Shown here: in pieces, positions 11,165 to 28,014 of the stretch
How positions within the stretch are numbered: the first letter of the stretch is position 1
How the letters are laid out: each line of letters starts with the position of its first letter
Source of the DNA: Warburgia ugandensis
Taxonomy: Eukaryota; Streptophyta; Magnoliopsida; Canellales; Canellaceae
Reading direction: 5' to 3'
DNA: 64,000 nucleotides
Assembly (NCBI GenBank): GCA_035236585.1
Contig: CP141136.1
Span: forward strand, 32,076,949 to 32,140,948
The notes under the pieces: generated by a model
Seen by the model: the letters and a program-made list of their open reading frames with translations, nothing else
What the model was told of the DNA's origin: nothing
Database searches by the model: none
Program-made: the position numbers and the translations under genes

Positions 11165-14141
11165 TGCGACGACCCAGGTTTTTCAACACCTTTTAATAAA
11201 AAAATTCGAAAGGTGAGGCCCATTTATTTTTATTTTTTTAAACCAAAACAACAAAAAAAATAATTTCAAATGAACTTCATTTCAAGAAAAACCCCAAGTA
11301 TCAATTATCAACTCAAATCTCAAATAATTATTTTTTTTCAAGTAAACTCTTTTTTTTATTTTTATAATTTACTACTCCAGGAATCATCTAGTCAATAGCC
11401 ACATTCCCACAACAATATAATCAAGTCCAATAAGATAGATATACATACACAGTCCATGTGGAATCAGAACATACCTTCAAATAGGATATCTCAATCACCA
11501 TTCGTCTAGCTCCTCATTAGTCCTGTCTTTCTCTCATTATCTTAGGCCTTGCAACAATAACGCAGTGCCTTAGCAAGCAATGATTAGTAGGTACATAGAC
11601 ATTTAACGTAATAACAAATGAAACGTAAAAAAACAAGTTGAATAGTAATGCTAATATAAGTGTAGGTCATAACATCCATGGAGTATAAGTATCATAAGCA
11701 AAACATCATGCACGATAAAACATGAATCTCATGAGTGTAAAACACGATACTCTTATGGATATAAAACACGATATGATCTAACCTCAATGAGCAAACAATA
11801 ACAAGCAGGGCCCCCAATGTATGTAGGTCCCATGAGTATTCCATATACTTGTACAACAAATCATTAGTACTCATATCCATCCTTTGAGTGTCGTCACACC
11901 CAGGCATGCGATAACATCTCCATGCTCATCATGCAAGCATACAAAATAAGAGTATGGATCGTCATGCCACAGTGGAAACCACTCCATGGTCTCAACTACC
12001 GTTGCTCCCCGTCAACACTATAACAACAGACTTAACATCCATCCCCATGGAAAGGCCCGAACCAATAGTGTAGACTATCCATGTTACCAAACCCCTACCA
12101 AAAGCCATCTGTGAGCAGGTGTCTATCACATCATAAATCACATCACAATTTCAGAGGATGGGTGGCCAACCCTACTCCCACTTAGCATGACATCTACCGA
12201 GTGAGAGCACCCATTATAAATTACAAAACATGAAAATTGCGTATCTCATAAAACTAGGAGCACTCATGGTTCACAATCCCTAAGGCACACCCCTCATCCC
12301 TGGTTTAGCCTTTCAAGGGCTTGATACCAAGCCTCCACCACCAATTTTGTGAAAAACCACCAATTCCAATGATGCAATAAATAAAGAAAGATATTTACTA
12401 ATCATACATAAGATACGCAGTATCAATACCATAAAACAATCGATCATAAAAACCTATTCAATATACTATCAAAATCTAATATCGATCATAGCATAAAACA
12501 TTGAATCTCACAAGACAATCAACCATGATGCTATGATAATGCAAATTTTTAGAAATTAAAATATAACATTAAATGTCGTCACCTACCTCAATGAAAGATA
12601 ACCCAATCAAGCGTGTAATCCTCTCAAGTTATGTCCATTTATGTATCCATTTATATAATGATCCTCTTGATCTAACTTTTGATCTGAATCGTCTGATTTC
12701 CTTTACTAAGTTAGTTTCCATAACATTTAATGCCCATCTATCTCATCTGATCAGTAATCAAAGTTATTGCCAATTTAATGCCTCTTGATTTTTAAAATTC
12801 AATTTATTCCACCTAAATGAAATCTATGGCGATATAACCATTGAATCATTCTTTAAGGCTTTGATTATGATTAGATCATTAATTCTCACCTTAATCATCA
12901 TTAATCAATGTCATTTCATGTTCATCTACTCATTTTAGTGTATATCTAAAGTTTACACCTTGATTCGACAGTCAGATCACTCTCAAATCAATAAATTTTA
13001 AGATTTGTATTAGATCGATGGTCCAAATCAATTTCTAGGGTGAATATACATAATCTGGTCCTTAGAACCCTTAGTTCTTCCATTAGATTATCTAATTGTT
13101 CAAGTTTTATGGCCTGATCACCCCTGATTTGACCTATTCATTTAATTTCCATGGATTTTTGGGTAAATTAGTCTACATTTAGTTTCTAATCATAAATTTT
13201 ATTGCATATTTAGGTCGGCGTCGTCAATACCATTCTAACAGACAATTTGGATAATTAATCGGGCTTATATTACCTTCTTAATTGTAATTTTAGTCTTTTA
13301 GGTCCAATGAAATATCCAGATTAAAATTTTTGGATCTCAACAGGGTCTGCACATCACTGTTCCCAGGACGCATTTGTGTCCTGGTCTAACCTTGAATGCC
13401 CCACATGCGCTGTGCACGCACGACAGGCAGCCAGGATCACCTGGATTTGAGAAAAGAACACAGAAAAAAGGAAGCAAATGGAAAGAGGAGGTAGGATTTA
13501 CCTGGATCCGTTGGTGGGGAGGTGGATCTGGGTTTACCGGTGGTTCTAGCAATGCTGTGCTTGCCTGCGCCTCTGGCTGATGGAGATCGCAAAGAGCAGG
13601 GGAAACTGGAGAGGAGAAAAAGGAAAAGGAAAAAGAAATAAGAGAGAATGAAAAGGGGTTTTGGGCTAACGTTGAGAAAAAGGGGTTTTTCGGTGGGAAT
13701 TTGCTAGGATGCTAGTTGCCGGAATATTGCAATAGCAGAGGGTAAGGCCAGAGGGAAAAAAGGTGCCATGGAGAAGACGAGGAGAGGAAACATTTTGAGA
13801 GAGAAATCGCGATGGGAGGAGGAAGGGAGGTTTTCAACGCCAATCACAAACCTTCTCCTTCAGTGGCATCAGCATCGGAGATGGAAGGGGGTAGAAGGGG
13901 GGTGTCATCATCTCCCCCTCTAATTTGGGTCCTCTAGCCTATTTACCAAATTACCCTTAAAACTTAAAATGTCCATATCTTCCTCATCCGAACTTCATTT
14001 TTGGTGTTCTTTATGTTGTTTAAATTCTATCGATACGTACTTTCTAAATTTAGTTGTTTTAAGTCAAAATTCTATTTATAATAAATTTTTATTAATTCAT
14101 TTTATTACAAATGTTTTGTAGTAAAAATTGAGGATATTACA
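11165..14141 (+). mobile_element. Solo-LTR-like element, about 3.0 kb (copy 1)
   Basis: It starts TGCGACGACCCAGGTTTTT and ends GAGGATATTACA, flanked by TTCAC (11160-11164) and TTCAA (14142-14146), a 4/5 duplication of target DNA. The interior shares ordered blocks with 34581-37549, for example GTCGTCACACCCAGGCAT, CCATGGAAAGG, CTATCCATGTTACCAAACCC and GTCGTCACCTACCTCA. No retrotransposon proteins are found inside, so a solo LTR of a long-LTR family (Ty3/gypsy LTRs can reach this size) or a non-coding large element is likely. Orientation follows the TGT...ACA ends. Confidence 0.7.
13340..13930. other. GC- and purine-richer block inside the LTR-like element
   Basis: This is the only GC-richer part of the element. 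It contains overlapping open frames on both strands (13337-13580) and a purine-rich stretch from about 13580 to 13830. The position corresponds to the GC-rich block at 36370-36670 and to 38380-38720 in related copies, so it may be the LTR's own transcription start region. The short ORFs have no recognisable motif. Confidence 0.4.
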
Positions 14142-14467
14142 TTCAAGCTCGTCATGGGATCCATACGATTTCAATTGTGATCCCACATTATCGTATGGGG
14201 ATTACTCCAATTTCTGTCCCAAGAATATCATGGAGATAAATTCAGAAAAGGGATTTAGATATAATTTAAATAGAAAGATAAGAGGGTAGTTCTTGATAAT
14301 TTCTTCAGCCTCAAGAAAGGAGTCATGCACGGATGGGTTTCCTATTTTCACATTACTTTTTTCTTTGATGGTTTTGTTTGGGAAAATGCTATTTCCATGA
14401 ATACTTTTGCTACTGCTAAGAACCTAATGGGTAAAAGGGTAAAAGCATTATGCATTGCTGAAGGAAA
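14142..14467. other. Short spacer, nothing recognised
   Basis: This 0.3-kb stretch lies between the LTR-like element and the RTE LINE. Its one 77-codon open frame runs into the LINE tail and has no motif. Confidence 0.5.
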
Positions 14468-14480
14468 CACCCTCAGAATT
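14468..14480. repeat. Target-site duplication of the RTE LINE (left copy)
   Basis: CACCCTCAGAATT here is identical to 17917-17929. The two 13-mers border the LINE exactly: its 3' microsatellite tail on the left and its 5' end on the right. Confidence 0.85.
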
Positions 14481-14511
14481 CATCATCATCATCATCAAGA
14501 CCTTATCCCAA

Positions 14512-15960
14512 TTAGGGGTCAGCCATATGAATCTTATTCCTCCATTCCTCTCTATTAAGTACCATGGATTCATTTAGTCCCAAAGTTTTTAAATCTTTCC
14601 TCACCAGTTCTATATACGTTCTTTTGGGCCTTACCCTTATCCTTTTAGAACCTTCTACTTGTATTGCCTCACTCCTTACCGGTGTCGTTATTGGTCTCTT
14701 TTGAACATGTCCAAAACATCTAAGTCTAATCTCCCTCATCTTGTTACCTATTGGTGCTACCCTTAAATTTTCTCTAATATTTTTATTTATAATTCTATCC
14801 TTTCTTGTCTTATCACTCATCCATCTCACCATCCTCATTTCTGTGACACTCATCCTATGAGCATGATGTTCCTTAACTGCTCAGCACTTTGATCCATAGA
14901 GCATGGCCGACCTTATGGCCATCCTATAGAATTTTTCTTTTAGTTTGAGTGACACCCGCCAATCACAGAAAACTCCTATACACATCTCCATTTGTTCCAA
15001 CCTGCTTGGATTCTCTGGGTAACCTCTCTCTTAATCTCTCCACTCTCATGAATCATTGATCCTAAGTATCGAAAGTGGTCTTTTACAGGGACTTCTTGGT
15101 TATCAATCTTGACTGGTGTTCCACTCCTACTCCTCTCCTTGCTAAAATTGCATTCCACATATGTTGTCTTAGTTCGGCTAATTTTAAATCCTTTAGATTT
15201 TAATGCTTCTCTTTATAACTCTAACTTTATGTTTACACCCTCCCTTATCTCATCATGTAAGACTATATCATCTATAAATAGCATGCACATGGGAATCTCC
15301 TTGTGCAGATGTTTTGTTAACTTATCCAAAACCAATGTGAAAAAGGTACAGGTTCAATGCCAATCCTTGGTGCAATCCTAAAGTGATAGAAAAATCACCA
15401 ATCTCACCCCTAGTGGTCTTAGTATATGTTACCGCTCCCTCATACATATCTTTAATTATGTCTATATACCCCTGCGAAACCCCTTTATCGCCCAACACCC
15501 TCTATATTAACTCCTAAGGATCTGTCATAAGCTTTCTCTAAGTCAATAAAGACCATGTAGAGGTCTTTCCTCCTCTCCCTATATTTCTCTACTAATTGTC
15601 TTAGTAAGAAAATAGCTTCCATGGTAGACCTTCCAGGCATGAAACCAAACTGCTTCTCTAATACACTTGTTTCATGTCGTAGCCTCTTCTCAATCACTCT
15701 TTCAAAAATTTTCATAGTGTGGCTCATAAGTTTGATCCCTCAATAATTAGTGCAACTTTGTATGTCTCCTTTATTCTTATAAATTGGTACAATAGAGCTT
15801 TTCCTCCACTCATCAAGCATTTTCTTTAATTTTATAATCTTGTAAAACAACTTGGTCAACCAAATTACCCTAATATCTCCTATCTGCTTCCAAACCTCTA
15901 TTAGTATACCATCAGGCCCTATGACAAGGTGGGAAACATACTTTCAAAAATTGCTAAATG
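14512..15960 (-). pseudogene. RTE reverse transcriptase and C-terminal domain, broken
   Basis: Moving right to left: WRKSSIVPIYKNKGD near 15800-15750; MSHTMKIFERVIEKRL, then FGFMPGRSTMEAIF and MVFIDLEKAYDR (15727-15530), which holds the first catalytic Asp block; CMLFIDDIVLHDE near 15280-15240, the FADD-type active site; KIDNQEVPVKDHFRYLGSMI (15120-15050); and the C-terminal RLRCFGHVQKRP and EEWRNKIHMADP (14853-14512). Several frame changes occur between blocks, notably between 15485 and 15290. The family assignment rests on the YLG, FGHV and DP end motifs characteristic of plant RTE ORFs. Confidence 0.85.
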
Positions 15961-16053
15961 ACAATGGCTCTAAGAATATAGGGATTGAAAATAGTATAAA
16001 TCTAAATAACATTAGATATTATAGATATGAACATAGGCTTAGAATAACGTTGA
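15924..16053 (+). other. Inverted segment inside the RTE ORF
   Basis: On the plus strand this segment reads TRWETYFQKLLNDNGSK and then YYRYEHRLRI. This is the RTE linker between the endonuclease and RT, but in the orientation opposite to the rest of the element. The minus-strand text resumes on both sides with DDQKVLV at about 16054-16077 and GPDGILIEVWK at about 15885-15920, the two pieces expected to flank it. Confidence 0.82.
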
Positions 16054-17577
16054 CTAATACCTTTTGATCGTCGCTTCTAATGCACTTAACATGATCTAAG
16101 TCCTTATCCTTCTGTTCTCTTAATTTTGCAAGTTTAAACACATCTTTCGCACCTTCTTTTGTTCATAGTTTATTATAGAGTTTATTATATGCTTTAAGTT
16201 TAGTCTCACTTATTATTCTCTTAGCAACCTTTTTAGCATTCTTATATAATTCATAGTTTTCATTATTTCTAGTCTTCTTCCATGCTTTAAAACACATCCG
16301 TTTTTCTTTGATAACTTTTTATACTGTTTCACTCCACCACCATGTTTCCTTTACTAATTGCCTTTTACCTTTAGATACTCCTAAGACATCTTTTTCCACT
16401 TTCTTAATAGACTCAGGAATATTAATCCACATGGTATTTACTTATGTTTCATTCCAATTTTCTTCTACCATCAACTTATTTGTAAATGAGGCTATTTTCT
16501 CTCCTTTTAAGCTCCACCACTTAATTTTTTGGTACCTATTAAGTTCATTTCTTTTCTTCCATGTTTTGATATGGATATCCATAACCATTAACCTATGTTG
16601 TGAGATTAAACTCTCACTGGGTATCACCTTACAATCCTTACACATAGATCGTTCATTATACCTAAGTAGAAAAAAGTCTATTTGGCTTTTATAAAGTCCA
16701 CTTTTAAAGGTTATTAAGTGTTCATCCCTCTTCTTAAAGAGTGTATTTACAATGGTCAGGTTATATGACAAAGCAAAATCAAGGATATTCTCCCCCATCT
16801 CATTTCATTGACCTATACCATACCCTCCATGTATTCTATTATATTCTTCCTTTTCTTTTCTTACATGGCCATTTAAGTTTGCTCCTATAAATATCCTCTC
16901 AATGTTGGGAATTTCTTGCATGACTCCCTCCGTATCTTACCAAAACTGTCTCTTGATTATATTTTGTAACCCTACTTCTAGTGCATATACACTTATAACA
17001 TTTATAATCTACTCTCCTAGAACAAGTTTTATTATTATAATTCTATCACTGATTCTTTTAATGTCCACAACTTTATCTTTTAATTCCTCATCTACTATTA
17101 TTCCTACGCCATTTCTGTTATTATCCTTTCCTACATACGATAATTTATACTCATCTATTTCTCTAGCTTTAGCCCTTTCCACTTGGTTTCTTGGATAGAA
17201 GTAATGTTGACTCTCCTACGTTTCATCGAGTCTACTAACTCCAAACTCTTACCTGTCAATGTCCCTATATTCTATGTGGTGATACGAATATTATGCTCTG
17301 GAGATATCCTATTTACTATTGCCTTTCTCAACTTCCATGGCATGAACCCATGTCCACTTTTCACTGCACATGGGTTCTGATACAGCGCGTCACTTCTGAG
17401 GGGATGCTCTAGCAACCCTTGCCCATTTTTCACTACACCAGGGATCTGATGTAGCTCGTTGCTTCTGGGAGAATGCCCTAACAACCCTTGCCTATTTTTC
17501 ACTGCACCCAGGATCCGATGCAGCACTTCGCTTATGGGGAACGCCCTAGCTTGAGGCAATGTCAGTTTTCGACTCAT
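16054..17577 (-). pseudogene. RTE N-terminal repeats, endonuclease and linker, broken
   Basis: The N-terminus at 17577-17340 contains three 23-residue repeats. The endonuclease starts near 17290 (TWNIGTLTGKSLELVDSM-like text, in more than one frame, then SIQETKWKG). It continues with NLNGHV-like text near 16870 and GENILDFALSYNLTIVNTLF, SGLYKSQIDFFLLR and SLISQHRLMVMDI (16798-16580), the last holding the conserved Asp and His of the C-terminal EN motifs. A linker follows to about 16060 (KTRNNENYELYKNAKKVAK, LAKLREQKDKDLDHVKCI). Stops interrupt it throughout. Confidence 0.8.
17340..17550 (-). repeat. Three 69-bp direct repeats in the RTE ORF N-terminus
   Basis: The CACT(A/G)CAC landmark recurs at 17362, 17431 and 17500, a 69-bp period. 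In the LINE's frame this gives three 23-residue repeats of the form LH.I.GAVKN.QGLL.H..RS., with the copy nearest the endonuclease the most diverged. Confidence 0.8.
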
Positions 17578-17586
17578 GTCATGTTA

Positions 17587-17870
17587 GGGTTGCCATAGTT
17601 TTAAAAAGTTGAAGATGATTTTCATTTCTTCTTTACAAACTAATATACAAATGAATATTCATTTGCAAGCAAAAAAGAAATAACAAAAATCATCTTCAGC
17701 TTTACCCTTGCCGACAGGCACCTAACGCAAGGGTTGCCATATTTTAAGAAGCTGGAGATGATTTTCATTTCTTTCTCACGAACTAATATACAAATACATA
17801 TTCATTTGTAAGAAAGAAATAACAAAATCATCTTCAACTTCTCCCTTGTTGGCTAGCACCTAACACAAGA
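17587..17870 (-). repeat. Two tandem ~144-bp palindromic units in the RTE 5' region
   Basis: GGGTTGCCAT recurs at 17587 and 17731. Each unit is itself a near palindrome: GAAGATGATTTTCATTTCTT pairs with AAGAAATAACAAAAATCATC-type sequence about 60 bp later. The centre of unit 1 is the perfect 18-bp palindrome CAAATGAATATTCATTTG. In the transcript both units would fold as long hairpins upstream of the ORF. Confidence 0.8.
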
Positions 17871-17929
17871 CCCTCATCCTTTTTCATCTAGGCTTGGGAC
17901 CGGCATTGGCAGAGTTCACCCTCAGAATT

Positions 17930-18990
17930 GGATCCAAGATTATCATATCATCGTCATCTTTAGCACCCTTTCCTCGCCTATGGTTTTCCTGTTCGGTATA
18001 TTCTAAAGACATGGCCCTCACTAGAAAACCACTTCCTTGCCTTACAAATTAAATGCTAAGAATACGTGATTTGCTGAAGTCTAGAAAAGAAAAATGGATG
18101 GTGGGATCTGGTAAGGGTTCTATGTTCATGGTATGGTTTATGGTTTTTTGGTAGAAGAAGAATGGTAAGCGAAGAGATGAGCTGAGACGGTTTTTTGAGG
18201 GTGTGTTTACCAAAACAAGAGGCTCTTCAATTTGGCAAACTAGAAAGGTTTGAAGCTGGAAATCAGTTGATTTAAAGTAGTGAAATCAAGAGAACCAGCA
18301 GTAGCAGTTAAAGGAGGATAGCTGCAGCAATAGGTACCTAACCATTAAATTCCGACAACTGGTTCAAAGATGAAAACCCAGATCATGAAAGCCACTTTTA
18401 GAAGTTGCTATAACCAACTTATAAAACAGAAATAGAAGACTATCTTTTTGTCCCTTTGCTGCATATCTGTTTCTCTGTAAAGGAGTGGCCCTTCTTCGTT
18501 CCATTTGTTCCCAGTTTCCACAGAGAGAGGACATTAACAGCTAGTAAATGTCATGGATAGGAAGGAAAGAGAGAGCGTTAAATCAAACCCATCAAAAATG
18601 TTAAGGGGCTTACTGGTAAATTACTGCGTTGATTTGGCAGTTAGAAATACATTTATGCTTTTGCCCTTAGAGTTTCGTGGCAATAATAGGTATTCATGTA
18701 AGTTGGGTTTGACTTTCTTCTTCTTTCTTCATCCTCTAACCCGGCTAGCTTGGAAGACAATACAAGTGCTCTGGACTTATCGCAGCCGTCCGCCCAATCA
18801 TGTGACTTTCATGTTGCACCAAACTTACGGGAAAGTCTGGTGCGCCTGACCTTGGATGGCCTCTCTTAGTAATACCTTTCGTCATTCTTTGCACATTGGC
18901 TGTATTCAAATTGCAAGTGGCAATCACATAGCTGTATAAAAGCATCATTTCCTGGTATCTTTAATTGCAAATTTCGCTACAATAATTGTC
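17930..18990. other. Spacer downstream of the TauE/SafE gene, nothing recognised
   Basis: This 1-kb stretch lies between the LINE and the 3' flank of the TauE/SafE-like gene. The one 98-codon open frame (18553-18849) has no recognisable domain. Confidence 0.5.
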
Positions 18991-18994
18991 ACAG

Positions 18995-19345
18995 GATGCC
19001 AATGAGACAGTACTTCAAACTAAAAACCTCCTACAATGGTTTTTAACAAGGAGCTAAACCACAAAGAAGAGAACAAACTTTATTTCTTGAAGCTGGTCAA
19101 TTAGGTATTGACCAACAACCCTCAATCAGAAAAACATCTCTCTAGGTTTTATATTGTCTCACTAGATGCTAATGACACGATAATTCAAATTAAAAGCTCC
19201 TGTAATGGTTTTTAACCAGGAGCTAAACTACAAAGGACAGAACAAACTTGATTTCTTGAAGCTGAGGGATTTCTGGTCAATTAGGTATTGACCAACAACC
19301 CTCTATCATACAAACATCTCTCTAAGTGTTATAGTCTTGTGAATG
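18995..19345. repeat. 170-bp tandem duplication in the 3' flank of the TauE/SafE gene
   Basis: GATGCCAATGAGACAG at 18995 recurs as GATGCTAATGACACGA at 19165. The following landmarks are shared in order: TGGTTTTTAAC, AGGAGCTAAAC, GAACAAACTT, TTTCTTGAAGCTG, GGTCAATTAGGTATTGACC and CATCTCTCTA. A further partial echo (GGTCAATAAGGTATTGAC) occurs at 19458. GGTCAATNAGGTATTGACC is itself an inverted repeat. Confidence 0.75.
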
Positions 19346-19572
19346 CCAGACTAATATCCCTCTTTCTCTGCCTCAATCAATCTTTGCAATTCTGCTTCTC
19401 AGCAGAGGAAGGACCTACCACCCAACAAACTAATTTATTGCTCAATGCAGTATTGGATTGGTCAATAAGGTATTGACTAACACCCTTCTGCTGATCATAC
19501 TGGACATAGTTTCCGATAAGACTGCCCAGACATCTTTCCTTCTCTCCATGATCTTTACAGTTATGAACCAGA

Positions 19573-25831
<6,259 letters not shown>

Positions 25832-26025
25832 GGCCGCCTGCCACAACTTCGCAATAACTCAACGCAAACGCCTTCCTTGCTTCTCCGTCTCAAACATTTA
25901 CACCCAAATAAATACACAAGATCATGTGAGAGAGGGGATTTGATTTGTTAAATAAAATCGGGAACGTGATAATGAGAGAGAGGAGGAAGTTTCCTGGCGG
26001 GATGAGTATACATTGTCGTTTTACC

Positions 26026-26028
<3 letters not shown>

Positions 26029-26075
<47 letters not shown>
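26029..26075 (-). promoter_or_regulatory. (CT)n tract in the presumed 5' UTR/promoter of the TauE gene
   Basis: A 47-bp (GA/CT)n run lies 198-244 nt upstream of the ATG, CT-rich in the sense strand. CT tracts are common in plant 5' leaders and are binding sites for BPC/GAGA-type factors. A regulatory role here is inference. Confidence 0.45.
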
Positions 26076-26078
<3 letters not shown>

Positions 26079-26574
26079 TTCCAATTCCGACCAAGATCTG
26101 CAGACACGTGGTGTAGAGAGCATCACTGGAGGCAGATATTACGCCCACCGAGTCCTTGGGATTCAGAAGGCAGGTTGAACCATGGCCAACAAGAGTACCA
26201 CTTGACTTGTTTTCCTATGTCAACCCCTAGCCGGTGCACCATAATTAGCCTTTCATGCCACGAATCAAGAGGAATATCGATCTCGCCCTATATTCATCCT
26301 GCGGCTATCTCTTGATTAGATCCAACTAATCATTGATGGGGATGTGTCATCTCATGCACGGTTGACAATCTGATCCTTAGGATCCATTGGGACCAGGTGG
26401 ATCTCAGGCGTTACATGCTAACCTGTTTCTTGATTCTACGCAGTAGCAATGTTTCACCTATCTAAGCCCAACCTGAGGTTGTCTCGTCTACTTTTCGCTG
26501 ACATTTTGTCGCTACATCCACTAGGGCCTACCAAGACAGACACAATACCTTGCTAAGGAGATTAATATGGACGG

Positions 26575-26578
<4 letters not shown>

Positions 26579-26647
<69 letters not shown>
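26579..26647. repeat. (CT)n microsatellite, 69 bp
   Basis: Uninterrupted CT dinucleotides (about 34 units). Confidence 0.97.
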
Positions 26648-26653
<6 letters not shown>

Positions 26654-27118
26654 AGCGTGATGGATCTTATGTCCACCCGGCGGTCAAAATCTCAGCATCT
26701 CCTACCTAACTAAGAAGAGCATGCGATGTCTTACGGAGTACCTACTTTTATCCACAATGATGGCTTGCAGATGTAGAGCAGAACTTGAGATCCAATGGGC
26801 CCACCAAGCATATAATGGTGCCATTTGGGCATGTTTTTATCCCCCACCTTATGTAGTTTATAAGCCTAACTTGGCTTATCCCACGACGGACACAGTCATC
26901 CTCTCAACGTATCCCAACATTAGATGAAGTGCTTAGAATCCTGTACCAAGTAAATTAGTGCTAAGAATCATCATAGCCAAAGTGACTAAGAACCCCTTAT
27001 AGACATTCTTCCCGCATTCAATCATCCCAAAACAACCATATATTCATTCCCCTACTCAATTATACTAGCAAGTTCACAGGCACGTGAAATGCAATCTTCA
27101 GCGAGAGCCTCCAAGTTT

Positions 27119-27120
<2 letters not shown>

Positions 27121-27206
<86 letters not shown>
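27121..27206. repeat. (CT)n microsatellite, 86 bp
   Basis: Uninterrupted CT dinucleotides (about 43 units); the longest perfect dinucleotide run in the window. Confidence 0.97.
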
Positions 27207-27211
<5 letters not shown>

Positions 27212-27769
27212 GAGGGAGAAAACTGGAATAAGGTTATCACTTTCCTTTCATTTTATTCTAGTTTCATAATGATTTAGTTGACTTCCAATTTCTCTTCCAT
27301 CCAAAACCTTCACAGGGGTAACCAAAATTGTCCCTTGGCATCTCGACGGCCTGCCATGAATCACGATCAGTTGTTCAATCAGACCCCCTATTACCATTAA
27401 GCAAGTTAAATCCATTGATAATGGGTTCTACCAACATATACAATCTGGATACTCGTATGCAACAATGTGTGTACTGCTGATGGTCCTTTTAACCATTTTC
27501 TGGATTCATTATCTCCATCTACCCAACGGTATATCCATCCTGTACTGCTCCTTCAGCTCATCATTCTCTTTGAAATTTGTGAATAAGGATAACACATTTG
27601 CGGAGGGCTAACAATGCTTGAAAATAGTATGATTTTTGGATGTCAGAAGTGTATGATTGGAGGCCCACAGGTATAAACCAGTAAGGCATGACATCTTGTG
27701 AAGATCAAACATTTCTTCATACCTACTATTGGATTAATTAATAATAAAACCAAACTACTATTAGTCAAA

Positions 27770-27917
27770 TGGCTTGAGAATTCATGTTATGCAATCATTA
27801 TCATTTCTAATGAGTTGTATCAATCGATCAACATCACGACACATGTAAGATGTTATCTTAGTGCTCCTGGGCCGATTTATTCTAGAAGAAAATCCATGCA
27901 CAAGATTAATAATCATG

Positions 27918-28014
<97 letters not shown>

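Larger units (their letters stand above)
14481..17916 (-). mobile_element. Full-length RTE-clade non-LTR retrotransposon, 3.4 kb, dead
   Basis: The minus strand encodes, in order, an N-terminal repeat region, an apurinic-type endonuclease and a reverse transcriptase, ending in a short tandem tail (plus-strand CATCATCATCATCATCAAG at 14481-14499), as expected for RTE elements. A perfect 13-bp target duplication (14468-14480 and 17917-17929) brackets it, so the whole element, including a non-coding 5' region of about 340 bp, is present. The ORF has many stops and frameshifts, and an internal segment (about 15924-16053) is inverted. It is not autonomous. Confidence 0.88.
26180..27760. other. Intergenic stretch with long CT microsatellites, no gene
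   Basis: Between the TauE promoter and a dispersed repeat. It contains the (CT)n tracts listed separately and no convincing coding sequence; the longest motif-free frame is 26721-26927. Confidence 0.55.

Noticed and set aside
16308-16694. 128-codon plus-strand frame
   Set aside because: Antisense shadow of the RTE endonuclease/linker region, which has clear motifs on the minus strand.
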